A stretch of 64,000 nucleotides of DNA from JAEUMG01 sp963805405 (GCA_963805405.1 CAWDUC010000020.1:558001-622000), one strand, 5' to 3'. Shown: positions 9,706 to 18,385, numbered from the stretch's first letter. Program-made: numbers and translations. The notes: generated from the letters alone by a model not told the origin.

Positions 9706-10907
9706 TGAAAAAGGATCGTCGCAATTCATCGCCGGCCCGCTGGGGCGAGGCAACCAAGCTGGTCCGCGGCGGCCTCGACCGCTCGCCGCATGGCGAGACC
9801 TCCGAAGCGCTCTACATTAATTCGGGCTTCGTCTACGACGAACCGGAGACCGCCGAGCGTCGCTTTGCGGGCGAGGATGACGGTTACGTCTATGGCCGTT
9901 ATGGCAACCCGACCGTCACCATGTTCGAGGAGCGACTGAAGCTCCTGGAGGGTGCAGAGGCCTGTTATGCCGTTGCCTCAGGCATGTCGGCGGTGTTCGG
10001 CGCGCTCGCCTGCCAGCTCAAGGCCGGCGACAAGCTCGTCGCCTCGCAGGCGCTTTTTGGCTCTTGCTACCAGATCGTGACGTCGATCCTGCCGCGCTTC
10101 GGCATCCGCACCGAACTTGTCGACGGCAAGGATCTCGATGCCTGGCGCAAGGCCATCACGGCCGACACGAAATGCGTGTTCCTGGAAACGCCATCCAACC
10201 CGACGCTGGAGGTGATCGACCTTTCCGCTGTCGTGCAGATGGCGAAGACGGTCGGCGCCAATGTCGTCGTCGACAATATCTTCGCGACCCCAATCCTTCA
10301 GAAACCCCTGACCTATGGCGCCGATGTCATCGTTTATTCCGGGACGAAGCACATGGACGGGCAGGGCCGGGTTCTTGGCGGCGCCATCCTCTCCACCCGC
10401 AAGTTCAAGGACGAGCTTCTGAAGCCCTTCCTGCGGCACACAGGCCCTTCGATTTCGCCGTTCAATGCCTGGATCCTGCTCAAGGGGCTGGAGACGCTCA
10501 AGTTGCGCGTCCTGCACCAGAGCCGCGAAGCCCAGGTCATTGCGACCGCTTTGGAGGGGCTCCCGGGCGTCACTCGGGTAATTTATCCGCATCTCGACAC
10601 TCACCCCCAGGCGGCCCTGTGCCGGGCACAGATGTCGGCCGGCGGCACGATGGTGACCTTTGAAGTCGATGGCGGAAAGACACGCGCCTTCGATGTGCTG
10701 CGTCGCCTTGAGCTGATCGATATTTCCAACAATCTCGGTGACGCTAAGTCACTTATTACGCACCCGGCGAGCACAACGCACCGCAATATCGGCGCGGAAG
10801 CACGGGCCAAGATGGGCATCACCGACGGGATGTTGAGATTGTCGGTCGGGCTCGAGGATACGGGCGATCTCCTTGTTGACCTGAAATCGGCGATCGAAGC
10901 TTCGTAA
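9705..10907 (+). CDS. metZ: O-succinylhomoserine sulfhydrylase
   Basis: A PLP-dependent trans-sulfuration-type enzyme (400 aa) that makes homocysteine from O-succinylhomoserine and sulfide. Evidence: YGRYGNPTVTMFEERL, ASGMSAVFGAL, DNIFATPILQKP and the PLP lysine in YSGTKHMDGQGR; the C-terminus has the THPASTTH signature. Cystathionine gamma-synthase/lyase relatives look similar, but SGTKHMDGQGRVLGG and the rhodanese partner fit MetZ. Overlaps the rhodanese gene. Confidence 0.88.
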   Translation: MKKDRRNSSPARWGEATKLVRGGLDRSPHGETSEALYINSGFVYDEPETAERRFAGEDDGYVYGRYGNPTVTMFEERLKLLEGAEACYAVASGMSAVFGALACQLKAGDKLVASQALFGSCYQIVTSILPRFGIRTELVDGKDLDAWRKAITADTKCVFLETPSNPTLEVIDLSAVVQMAKTVGANVVVDNIFATPILQKPLTYGADVIVYSGTKHMDGQGRVLGGAILSTRKFKDELLKPFLRHTGPSISPFNAWILLKGLETLKLRVLHQSREAQVIATALEGLPGVTRVIYPHLDTHPQAALCRAQMSAGGTMVTFEVDGGKTRAFDVLRRLELIDISNNLGDAKSLITHPASTTHRNIGAEARAKMGITDGMLRLSVGLEDTGDLLVDLKSAIEAS

Positions 10908-11052
10908 GCCGGGTCCGATTTACCCTATTTCGTCCTATCACAGTCGTCCGCGCGAAGTGGCCCGGCGTTTGCTTTCTGGTGCGCAAGGCCTTTGATGGCC
11001 AAAAGGAAGCCCCTTGGTTCAGGTCCGCCGCATCTCCTGGGCCTCTGGGGCC

Positions 11053-11106
11053 GCCGGCCCGGGACGGAACGAGTGGCCTCCTCGCACCGGAGATACCCGG
11101 GCCGGC
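11053..11106. terminator. Strong GC-rich inverted repeat beyond the SagB-type gene
   Basis: Perfect 11-bp inverted repeat GCCGGCCCGGG (11053-11063) and CCCGGGCCGGC (11096-11106) immediately after the corrected stop of the dehydrogenase (11110). It probably ends the minus-strand transcript; no clear T-run follows, so factor-dependent termination or mRNA protection is also possible. Confidence 0.45.
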
Positions 11107-11109
11107 ACC

Positions 11110-12133
11110 TTATCCAACAGCAGGATAGGATAGCGTCAGCGCATAGAGGGGGGCGTGGGTAAGCCGCGTAAGCCCCGAGCAGATCCTTGATGGCGCTGGG
11201 GGCGAGGGCAGCGGTCGGACAGGCCGAAAGACCCGTTTCCGTGGCCGCCAGCATGATGTTCTGGCCGATATGCCCCGCTTCGATGAGAACCACGCGATAG
11301 GCATTTGGATCGCTGTATTTCCACATGGTTCGCTCCAGAAATGCTACCAGAAAAACGATGCAAGGCATCGGCTCGACCCAGTCCTGGTCTCCCAGCAGGT
11401 CCGAGACGGTTGCCGGACCCGGCCGCAAACAGCGGAGCGAGTGCTGTTTGGCCGAATAGTGATAAATTCCAGGCTCCAGGCCATCGACATTGCGTGCAAA
11501 AACATAGGCTTCGAAGGGATTTCGGGCGCCGCCGGAAGGGGTGGTTTTGAGCGGCAAAGGGCCATTTTCCATTTCGACCTCGCCGACCAGCCCGAGTCCC
11601 GCAAAGAGACAGTCCGATACTTGTGCCAGTGTGATCGGCCTCTTTGCGGCTTCCCGGCACGTCCTGCGCGCCAAAAACAATCGATTGAGTGCGTTTTCAG
11701 GGGGACTTGGAAGCGGATTTGGCGCCTCGTGGGCGAGGTAGAGCGGCGGGGAGGGATCGTTCCTCGCGCGATTTTTCTGGGCGTCCACAGTGGCTTGCGG
11801 CGGCTGGTAGGCGGCGTCCTGGAGGCCGAAGTGAAAAACGCCGGCTGAAATCGTCCATTCCCATTGCGCGAAATAGGCCTCTTCGAGCGCCAAAACCGCA
11901 TCATTTTCACGCAATAAAGCGCCCAAATTCGCCAGTTTTTCGATCTCTCGCTGGACAGACGCGCGGGACTTTTCCGGGAGGATTTCGGCTGCGCTTTGCC
12001 AGTTCCGAAAAGCTTCCAGTACGAGGAGAACCGTCGAATTGGCCGAAAATGCCGTTCTGGTGAGGAAATTCATCACCAAAAAACGTCCGTTCGACGGGTG
12101 GATGGTGAGGGTCTGCGCGGCGCGATATCGCAT
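11110..12133 (-). CDS. SagB-type FMN-dependent peptide dehydrogenase with N-terminal winged-helix-like domain (one indel)
   Basis: SagB/ThcOx enzymes are nitroreductase-fold FMN oxidases that dehydrogenate azoline rings or other residues in ribosomal peptides. Residues 1-110 are a small N-terminal region (YRAAQTLTIHPSNGRF, then VLEAFRNW and a helix pair ending LANLGALL) like the winged-helix or peptide-recognition modules seen in front of this family. Residues about 155-340 are the FMN domain: ARRTCRE, TTPSGGARNPFEAYVF, EPGIYHYS, EAGHIGQNIMLAATE and ACPTAAL. An extra base in the C-run at 11173-11176 shifts the frame; corrected, the protein ends DLLGLTRLTHAPLYALTLS and is about 340 aa. An in-frame TAA precedes the ATG at 12133, fixing the start. 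No YcaO cyclodehydratase is visible nearby, so the substrate chemistry is open. Confidence 0.8.
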
Positions 12134-12141
12134 CGGAAAAC

Positions 12142-12162
12142 GGGCGCGGAATTACCGCGCCC
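12142..12162 (-). terminator. Intercistronic hairpin (attenuator-like) between the small peptide and the SagB-type gene
   Basis: Perfect 8-bp GC stem GGGCGCGG / CCGCGCCC with a 5-base AT loop, followed on the minus strand by GTTTTCC. It lies 10 bases after the peptide stop and 8 bases before the dehydrogenase ATG. Partial terminators in this position commonly raise precursor peptide expression over that of its modifying enzyme; that role here is inference. Confidence 0.6.
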
Positions 12163-12172
12163 GCCAAGATCA

Positions 12173-12295
12173 TCAGACCTTGTTATAGACCATGCCGGGA
12201 CGGAGATAGGCGGCGAGCGCGGCGTCGGTCGTGCTGATCGCCAGATCGAGTTCTTCGGCCTGCGGCTTGGTCGTGGATTTGCGAGTTGTCGACAT
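12173..12295 (-). CDS. Small peptide, candidate RiPP precursor (40 aa)
   Basis: A 40-aa ORF with an excellent ribosome-binding site (AAAGGAGAG, 6 bases before the ATG at 12295). The N-terminal half is polar and Ser/Thr/Lys-rich (MSTTRKSTTKPQAEELDLAI) like a leader, then an Ala-rich helix, and the C-terminus is LRPGMVYNKV. It lies directly upstream of the SagB-type dehydrogenase in the same direction, separated by a hairpin, and after the methyltransferase. It contains no Cys and, apart from Ser/Thr near the N-terminus and middle, few azole-forming residues; Tyr, Asn or the Pro-Gly segment could be the modified part. Precursor role is inferred from size, RBS and context. It is too short for routine gene calling. 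Confidence 0.6.
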   Translation of the reverse strand: MSTTRKSTTKPQAEELDLAISTTDAALAAYLRPGMVYNKV

Positions 12296-12312
12296 GTTTC
12301 TCTCCTTTGTGA

Positions 12313-12343
12313 GTCTCGCTTAAGTTGTATTATGATGCGAGAC
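12313..12343. promoter_or_regulatory. Inverted repeat in the leader of the small peptide gene
   Basis: GTCTCGC (12313-12319) and GCGAGAC (12337-12343) form a perfect 7-bp inverted repeat around an AT-rich centre, 18-48 bases upstream of the peptide start. It may be an operator overlapping the promoter or a 5'-UTR hairpin. A plausible but weak promoter (TTGTTA, 17 bases, CATCAT) overlaps it on the minus strand. Confidence 0.35.
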
Positions 12344-12368
12344 GCACGTTAAGGTAACAAAACACGCG

Positions 12369-12394
12369 CGCACAATCAAGAATTGCTTTGTGCG
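12369..12394 (-). terminator. Possible weak terminator after the methyltransferase gene
   Basis: Minus-strand stem CGCACAA / TTGTGCG (12388-12394 with 12369-12375) just after the corrected methyltransferase stop, followed by a T-rich GTTTTGTT. It would separate methyltransferase transcription from the peptide gene. Confidence 0.35.
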
Positions 12395-12397
12395 ATA

Positions 12398-13403
12398 TTA
12401 TGCAATCTTAAGTAGTCGGTAGTATGTCAGGTGCTGAGTCTGAGCGAGAATGTGCGGTTCAAAGAACGGCTTCAATTCCCCGATGATTTCATCGGGACTG
12501 AAATCCTGCGGCTCCGGATTGGAAAGGCTGTGCCGCGAGCCAATCGGGGGCGCGCGTCGTTAGTGCTCGGCCACAGAGAAACCCGCCTGGCTTCAGGACT
12601 CTCGCCGCTTCCATGAGCGCTTCAATGCGAGAGGCGCGGTCGAGCAGCATGTGCAAACAGCCGACATCGAGCATCGCATCGAAGAACCCCTCAGGGTAAG
12701 GAAGCGCGGATATCGGGGCGTCCCCGAATCGCTCGGGAGCGTTGACGAAATGCTTGCAGATCCTGATGCTTTCGGGGGCTGAATCGATGCCGTGGACCTC
12801 GTAGCCGGCATTCTCAAGGGGAACCGCATTGCGTCCCGATCCGCAGCCGAGGTCGAGTAACCGACGGACACCCGGCGCATTCAGTATGGGGATCATGACC
12901 TCGTAGTCGAGTGGGTCGTAGAGCCAGGGGACATCGAGCGGGTGTCGATAGACTTCCGATACCGCCGACCGCTTGGCCGGTCTCAAATCTGAATAATGCG
13001 CTTCGAGACGGGCGCAATCACCGGCGCTCTGAACCCGCGCGTTCAGTGGATCGCCAGGGTCGAGGTGAAGGAAGCCCGGCCAGGAGAGTGTGCACCGAGT
13101 GCCCTGCCAGCGGCGAATGCAGCTTCGAGCAAATTGGGAGAGGTCGATCGGCTCAATAGCCCCGACATCTCCGAGCACTGCGATCGCTAGTGCGGCGGAG
13201 GCTTCCTCTGTCGCACGTAATCTCACATTGAGGGGGATGCGGCCGCAAAATACAGCAAGCTCGAAGGGCCATCCGTCAGGGGCCTGCTGACCGACAAGCG
13301 CGCGGGTTCCGGAGGCGATCAGGTGATCGCGGCTACCAGGAGCAGGCCTCAGCTCATCAAGAAGTGACTGCACGTATAAATTGCGCCCATTGATATGAGG
13401 CAA
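12398..13403 (-). CDS. SAM-dependent methyltransferase with unassigned N-terminal domain (one indel)
   Basis: The C-terminal half is a class I methyltransferase: motif I RLLDLGCGSGRNAVPLE, then GYEVHGID, DAPISALPYPEGFFDAML and RVLKPGGFL. The open frame stops at 12489, but removing an extra base near 12514 continues through SEPQDFSPDEIIGEL to the stop at 12398, about 334 aa in all. Residues 1-170 have no fold I can name. The annotated TTG start at 13403 lies inside a long inverted repeat; GTG at 13373 is an alternative that would shorten the protein by 10 aa. It is upstream of the small peptide and SagB-type genes and may modify the peptide, or may be an unrelated neighbour. Confidence 0.68.
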
Positions 13404-13413
13404 TTTATACGTG
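13371..13413. repeat. Perfect 14-bp inverted repeat over the methyltransferase start
   Basis: CACGTATAAATTGC (13371-13384) and GCAATTTATACGTG (13400-13413) are exact inverted copies around a 15-base centre. The AT-rich arms stand out in this GC-rich DNA and span the first codons of the longest methyltransferase frame, so the element may be an operator and the translation start may be GTG 13373. Confidence 0.6.
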
Positions 13414-13511
13414 TTGTCTCCGATAAAGCCACATGCTGGAAGTTGTGACCGATGGTGGTGGATCGAGGTGCGGCATCAAACTGAAATAGTGCCTCGCCTA
13501 CAGGTGCTGAG

Positions 13512-14018
13512 ATGACCGAAAATGTGACCCGCCAAGCCTCTTCTCAGTGGCGATTTGCGCTCGGAATCGCGTCTTTCATCGCCGCGTTCGCTGTCCATCT
13601 CATCACGCTTGCAGCCGTCGGAGTGGGGGCCAGCCCGGCGATCGTGAGTGCCGTCGGCGTCATCAATTTCGTGCTCAACAAGGTACTCCTCGTTGCAAGC
13701 GCAGCCTTTCTTGGCCGTGCCGGCTTCGACCAGCTAAAGGCCGTCATCTTCGGGGCCTTTCGGCGGTATGCGTATCCAGATCAAGTAGGCCCCATTCGCT
13801 ACCGAATGGGCTTGCTACTGCTCGTGGTGCCAATCATTCTCGCCTGGATTGCGCCGTATGTGGCCGAACTCGCGCCGTCCATCGGCCGGCACACGGTACG
13901 CGACGGAGTGATCGGGGATGTCGTCCTCATCATCGGATTGGCGATGCTGGGTGGCGGCTTCTGGGACAAGCTCAGGGCGCTGTTCGTCCGGGACGCAAAG
14001 GCCGTGTTTCCCAATTAG
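13512..14018 (+). CDS. Small integral membrane protein, resembling transporter-suffix-domain proteins
   Basis: A 168-aa protein with four predicted hydrophobic segments (about 14-38, 45-65, 100-120, 132-150). The middle GVINFVLNKVLLVASAAFLGRAGFDQLKA resembles small membrane proteins named after a transporter suffix domain; the function is unknown. It is transcribed divergently from the methyltransferase and convergently with the aldehyde dehydrogenase. The start ATG has GTGCTGAG just upstream. Confidence 0.55.
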   Translation: MTENVTRQASSQWRFALGIASFIAAFAVHLITLAAVGVGASPAIVSAVGVINFVLNKVLLVASAAFLGRAGFDQLKAVIFGAFRRYAYPDQVGPIRYRMGLLLLVVPIILAWIAPYVAELAPSIGRHTVRDGVIGDVVLIIGLAMLGGGFWDKLRALFVRDAKAVFPN

Positions 14019-14059
14019 CGACAAAGTGGCAGCCGGGACCGGCCCGGCTGCCCTGCCTG

Positions 14060-15550
14060 CTAGAGCTGGATGTAGGTGTGTTTGATCTGTTGATACTTCT
14101 CCAGCGCGTGAAGCGACTTGTCACGACCGATGCCTGACTGCTTGTAACCGCCGAAGGGCGCGGTGATATCGCCGCCGTCGGTGGCATTGATATTGACGGT
14201 TCCCGCCTTCAGGGCGCGCGCGACCTTGTGGGCGCGGGTGACATCGCGGGTCCAAAGATTGGCCTGCAGACCATAGATCGAGTCATTGGCGATCTGCACC
14301 GCCTCGGCATCGTCCTTGAAAGAGATCGTCGAAAGCACAGGCCCGAAGATCTCTTCCTGGGCGATCCGCATCGAGTTCTTCACATCGGCGAAGATCGTGG
14401 GCTCAACATAATAGCCGCCGGTATTCTTGCGGGCGCGTTCGCCGCCGAATGCGACCCGGGCGCCTTCCTTCTTGCCGATGTCGATGTAGGACAATACGCG
14501 ATCCATCTGACCTTCATCGACCATCGAGCCCATCTGGGTCTTCGGATCGAGCGGATCCTGAGGCCGCCACTTCTCGGCGTGCTTGGCCACGAGTTCGATG
14601 AACTTGTCCTTGATCTTCTCGTCAACGATGACGCGGCTGGCCGCGGTGCATACCTGGCCGGAATTATAGAAGATGCCGCCCGCCGCAGTCGCCGCGGCCT
14701 TTTCTATGTCGGGAATATCGGCGAAGATGATGTTGGGCGACTTTCCACCAGTTTCGAGCGCAATATGCTTCATGTTGCTCTCGCCGGAATAGCGCAGGAA
14801 GTACTTGCCAACCTCGGTCGAGCCGGTGAAGGCGATCATGTCTATATCCATATGCCGGCCCATGGCCTGGCCGGCCGTCTCGCCGAAACCCGGAAGCACG
14901 TTGAAAACGCCATCGGGAATGCCGGCTTCGGCGGCTAGCTCCGCAATGCGGATCGCCGTCAAGGGAGATTGCTCGGCGGGCTTGAGAATCACGGAATTGC
15001 CGGTGGCGAGTGCCGGTCCAAGCTTCCACGACGCCATGAGAAGCGGGAAGTTCCACGGAACCACCGCGCCGACGACGCCGATCGGCTCGCGGGTGATCAT
15101 GGAGATCGAATCCGGACGCGCCGGAGCGAGCTCGTCATAGACCTTGTCGGCCGTTTCCGCATACCACTGGATGCAGCGGATCGCGGAGGGAAGGTCGCCT
15201 CCCGCCGAATTGGCGATGGGCTTGCCCATGTCGAGCGTCTCGAGAAGCGCAAGCTCCTCTTTGTGTTTCTCGATCAGCGACACCCATTTGAGCATCACTT
15301 TCTTGCGGTAGGCGGGCGCCACCGCCGACCACACGCCCTTGTCGAAAGCGGCGCGCGCCGCCTTTACGGCACGATCGACGTCCTCCTTGTCGCATTCGGC
15401 GATCTTGGTGAGCGCCTTGCCGTCGATCGGTGAGATGCAATCAAAAGTCTTGCCCGACGCTGCGGCTGCGAACTTGCCATTGATGAACGCCTGGTTGCGG
15501 TAGGCGAGGGAAGGTAGTTGCGAGCGGTAGTCTTCTGCGGCTGCCATCAT
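14060..15550 (-). CDS. NAD(P)-dependent aldehyde dehydrogenase, PuuC-like
   Basis: A 496-aa ALDH superfamily enzyme that oxidises an aldehyde to the acid. It has VVPWNFPLLMASWKLGPAL, FTGSTEVGKYF, the catalytic Glu in ALETGGKSPNI and catalytic Cys in NSGQVCTAASR, and the C-terminal PFGGYKQSGIGRDKS. Closest in feel to gamma-glutamyl-gamma-aminobutyraldehyde dehydrogenases of polyamine breakdown, but substrate cannot be read off. Start chosen at ATG 15550 with AGGAGCT upstream. Confidence 0.85.
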   Translation of the reverse strand: MMAAAEDYRSQLPSLAYRNQAFINGKFAAAASGKTFDCISPIDGKALTKIAECDKEDVDRAVKAARAAFDKGVWSAVAPAYRKKVMLKWVSLIEKHKEELALLETLDMGKPIANSAGGDLPSAIRCIQWYAETADKVYDELAPARPDSISMITREPIGVVGAVVPWNFPLLMASWKLGPALATGNSVILKPAEQSPLTAIRIAELAAEAGIPDGVFNVLPGFGETAGQAMGRHMDIDMIAFTGSTEVGKYFLRYSGESNMKHIALETGGKSPNIIFADIPDIEKAAATAAGGIFYNSGQVCTAASRVIVDEKIKDKFIELVAKHAEKWRPQDPLDPKTQMGSMVDEGQMDRVLSYIDIGKKEGARVAFGGERARKNTGGYYVEPTIFADVKNSMRIAQEEIFGPVLSTISFKDDAEAVQIANDSIYGLQANLWTRDVTRAHKVARALKAGTVNINATDGGDITAPFGGYKQSGIGRDKSLHALEKYQQIKHTYIQL

Positions 15551-15590
15551 GTAGCTCCTAGCGTTGTGTCTCAGCAAATACGACGATTTT

Positions 15591-15622
15591 TACAAAAAAA
15601 GCACCGCGTTGAAAGCAGTGCC
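15591..15622 (-). terminator. Rho-independent terminator of rpmG
   Basis: On the minus strand GCACTGC pairs with GCGGTGC around a 7-base loop and is followed by seven T. It lies about 25 bases past the rpmG stop. Confidence 0.8.
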
Positions 15623-15644
15623 TTTTCCTACACTTAAGGTGGAT

Positions 15645-15812
15645 TTACTTGATCTTCGTTTCCTTGAATTCCACGTGCTTGCGCGCGACGGGGTCGTATT
15701 TCTTGAGCGCCATCTTGTCGGTCTTGGTGCGCGCATTCTTCTTGGTCACGTAGAAATAACCGGTATCCGCAGTGGACTGCAGCTTGATCTTGATAACATT
15801 GCCCTTGGCCAT
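15645..15812 (-). CDS. rpmG: 50S ribosomal protein L33
   Basis: A 55-aa basic protein of the large ribosomal subunit. The sequence begins MAKGNVIKIKLQSTADTGYF and has YVTKKNARTKTDKMALKKYD, the standard L33 pattern; the zinc-binding Cys pairs of C+ paralogues are absent, so this is the Cys-free form. A GAGGAG box precedes the ATG at 15812, and a clear terminator follows. Confidence 0.95.
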   Translation of the reverse strand: MAKGNVIKIKLQSTADTGYFYVTKKNARTKTDKMALKKYDPVARKHVEFKETKIK

Positions 15813-16009
15813 AATTTCTCCTCGGGCGACGGCGGCCCGCTACAATTTGGGTGGGGTATGGCGGAGGGGGCCATTTAAGTCAAGCCGGGCCGCGGTTCGC
15901 CACTCGTGACCTCAAGAAGAGGTGGACCGCAGCGGTCAATGCGAACGCCCTTCGACCGTTTGGTAATCGTTACGCGGCGGATAGAACGGCACTCCGACCG
16001 GGCTATCGT

Positions 16010-16273
16010 TCAGAAATCCGACGCCTTCAAGGTGTAAGAGCCCTCGCGCCGCTGAGCATAAATCCGTGCTGCGGCCTGGTATATCTGCACTCGATAGTGA
16101 TCAAATGCTGAAAGCAACGAGGTCTCATCCTGTTGCGCGGCCGGGTCGAGCCGGCAGATTGCGGCCTCCTCGATAAAGAACGGTCTCTCAAGTGCTCCGT
16201 CATATCCAGAAAAGCGCACGCATTTTCTGGTCGCATCATAGCGACGCATGAGATTCGGAAAGGTGAGCCCCAT
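16010..16273 (-). CDS. DUF1488 family protein
   Basis: An 87-aa protein with the pattern LTFPN...YDATRKCVRFSGYD, PFFIEE and a C-terminal ARIYAQRREGSYTLKASDF, matching the DUF1488 family common in alphaproteobacteria; function unknown. The start ATG at 16273 gives the family N-terminus, although the frame is open 81 bases further. It follows the desaturase gene by a single base and is probably co-transcribed with it. Confidence 0.75.
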   Translation of the reverse strand: MGLTFPNLMRRYDATRKCVRFSGYDGALERPFFIEEAAICRLDPAAQQDETSLLSAFDHYRVQIYQAAARIYAQRREGSYTLKASDF

Positions 16274-16274
16274 C

Positions 16275-17297
16275 TCAGCCCACAGCCACCGTGCTCTTGC
16301 GGGGCAGGGCTGCAGCAGCCTCACGGAAAGATATGAGGCGCTGGTTGGCTTCATCCCACAAGGTCAATCTCACACATGCGAGGCTTTCGCGAATTGTGAG
16401 ACGCTGCACCTCGCCCAGTTCAGGCCATTCCTCAAGCACGGCGGGCAGTCGATAGAAGGGAATCCGGCTTGAGAGGTGGTGCAAGTGGTGAAGACCGATA
16501 TTGGCGGTCAGCCACCGCAGGGGCCCAGGCAGGTCGTAATAGGAACTACCGTGCAGGGCGGCAGCGTCGGCGGACCACTCGGGCGGCTTCGCCCAGAATG
16601 TGCTTTCAAACTGGTGCTGGACGTAGAACAGCCAAACTCCCAGCGACGCCGCAATAATCGTGATCGGCGCATGAATGCGGAAGAACGACCACCAACCCAG
16701 CAGCATTGCCATGATCGCCACGAGCGCTGCTATCGCGAGATTGGTTGCAAACGCGCTGGTGCGGGCCGCCTTGTCGCCGCGCGCCGCTCCGATCGGCAAC
16801 CGGTGCTGGAATACGAAGAGATAGGTAGGCCCCAATCCAAACATGACGAGGGGATGCCGATAGAGGCGGTATCTCAGCCGGCCCCAGCGGCCAAGGGCGG
16901 CATATTCATTGACGGTCAGGAGGTCGATATCGCCAATACCGCGCCGGTCGAGATTGCCGGAGCTTGCATGATGCTGCGCATGACTTGAGCGCCAGTAGTC
17001 ATACGGCGTCAGCGTCAAGACGCCGAGAACGCGCCCGACCCAGTCGTTGACGGCGCGCCGCGTGAAAAGGGTACCGTGGCCGCAATCATGCTGGATCAGG
17101 AAAAGCCGGACCAAGAAACCTGACGCTGGCACCGCCAATATGAGCGTGAGCCAATAGCTGAAATGCGACAGAGCCCACATGGCTGCCCAGAGCGCGGCAA
17201 AGCACGCAAAGGTTATGGCGATTTCGCTTACGCCACGAAGATTGTTTTGCTGCCGGTGCTTGGCCAGCCTGGCCGACCATGATTGTGAACTCACCAA
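16275..17297 (-). CDS. Membrane fatty acid desaturase
   Basis: A 340-aa di-iron membrane desaturase. The three His boxes are present: HDCGH near residue 70, HAQHH near 106 and HHLHH near 272. Four to six hydrophobic segments surround them (about 26-50, 52-70, 190-212, 215-230). The pattern fits the delta-12-type acyl-lipid desaturases that introduce double bases into membrane fatty acids, though carotenoid or other ketolase-type relatives share boxes. The start is TTG at 17297 or GTG at 17294. Confidence 0.8.
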   Translation of the reverse strand: MVSSQSWSARLAKHRQQNNLRGVSEIAITFACFAALWAAMWALSHFSYWLTLILAVPASGFLVRLFLIQHDCGHGTLFTRRAVNDWVGRVLGVLTLTPYDYWRSSHAQHHASSGNLDRRGIGDIDLLTVNEYAALGRWGRLRYRLYRHPLVMFGLGPTYLFVFQHRLPIGAARGDKAARTSAFATNLAIAALVAIMAMLLGWWSFFRIHAPITIIAASLGVWLFYVQHQFESTFWAKPPEWSADAAALHGSSYYDLPGPLRWLTANIGLHHLHHLSSRIPFYRLPAVLEEWPELGEVQRLTIRESLACVRLTLWDEANQRLISFREAAAALPRKSTVAVG

Positions 17298-17554
17298 GTC
17301 TCATCCTTTTGTCCGTATCGAAAAGCACTTCTCGTCGACGGCCGGCGTGTAACACCGACGGACGCCGAGAACCTGAATTTGCATCCGGCTCGGCCATCCT
17401 TGAACTGACCGGGTTATCACTAGCGCACAACGCGGCGTTTTGACACCAACACTTGATGCTGGCGGGGCCATGGTGACGCAGGCTATAGAAGAGGTGCAAC
17501 CCCGCGGCGCGTTTGGCATTTCTGCCGGCGACGTATTGATGCGAGGTTTTTGGG

Positions 17555-18373
17555 ATGCTGATCCGCTACGGCTATGAGATGACCTTCGAGGTGTCGCAGG
17601 CGACTCCCATGGTTTGCCTATTGTCAGTCCATAGCGAGCGGTCGGCCGATATCCGGCGGGAGTTTTTCGGAACAACGCCCGATGTACAGGTCTCTTCCTA
17701 TTTCGACATGTTCGGGAATGCCTGTCGCAGATTCATTGCACCGCCGGAAGGGCTGACGATCCGGACCGACGGCATCATCAAGGATAGCGGCCTTGATGAG
17801 CCTGTTGTGCCCGAGGCACAGGAAATACCGGTCGCGTATCTACCGGACGAATGTCTCGTCTATCTACTCGGGAGCCGCTACAGCGAAACCGACCGGCTCA
17901 GCCAGATTGCCTGGGACCTCTTTGGCAACACCAAACCCGGATGGTCGCGGGTCCAGGCAATCTGCGATTTCGTTCATGGCCACATGGAGTTTGGCTACCA
18001 GCACGCGCGTGCGACCCGCACCGCCTTCGATGCGTTCAACGAAAAGATCGGCGTGTGCCGCGATTTTGCGCATCTGGCAATCACATTGACGCGCTGCATG
18101 AATATTCCCGCGCGGTATGTGAACGGTTATCTCGGCGATATCGGCGTGCCGCCTGACCCAGCGCCAATGGATTTCAGCGCCTGGTTCGAAGTCTATCTCG
18201 GCGGGCGATGGTACACATTCGACGCGCGCCACAACAGGCCGCGCATTGGCCGCATCGTCCTGGCCCGCGGTCGCGATGCCACCGATATTCCGCTTGTCCA
18301 TTCCTTCGGGCGCCACACGCTGAAGAACTTCAAGGTGTGGACTGCCGAAGTAGCGGAGAGTGCAAACGGGTAG
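17555..18373 (+). CDS. Transglutaminase-like cysteine peptidase family protein
   Basis: A 272-aa protein with an N-terminal beta domain (MLIRYGYEMTFEVSQATPMV) and a transglutaminase-like core with the catalytic triad visible: Cys in GVCRDFAHLAI near 168, His/aromatic strand SAWFEVYLGGRW and Asp in YTFDARHN near 224. Such proteins are often encoded near circularly permuted ATP-grasp genes, which are not present here. Biological role unknown. It stands alone between the desaturase and cytochrome c genes. Confidence 0.75.
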   Translation: MLIRYGYEMTFEVSQATPMVCLLSVHSERSADIRREFFGTTPDVQVSSYFDMFGNACRRFIAPPEGLTIRTDGIIKDSGLDEPVVPEAQEIPVAYLPDECLVYLLGSRYSETDRLSQIAWDLFGNTKPGWSRVQAICDFVHGHMEFGYQHARATRTAFDAFNEKIGVCRDFAHLAITLTRCMNIPARYVNGYLGDIGVPPDPAPMDFSAWFEVYLGGRWYTFDARHNRPRIGRIVLARGRDATDIPLVHSFGRHTLKNFKVWTAEVAESANG

Positions 18374-18385
18374 CCAAACCGCCTG

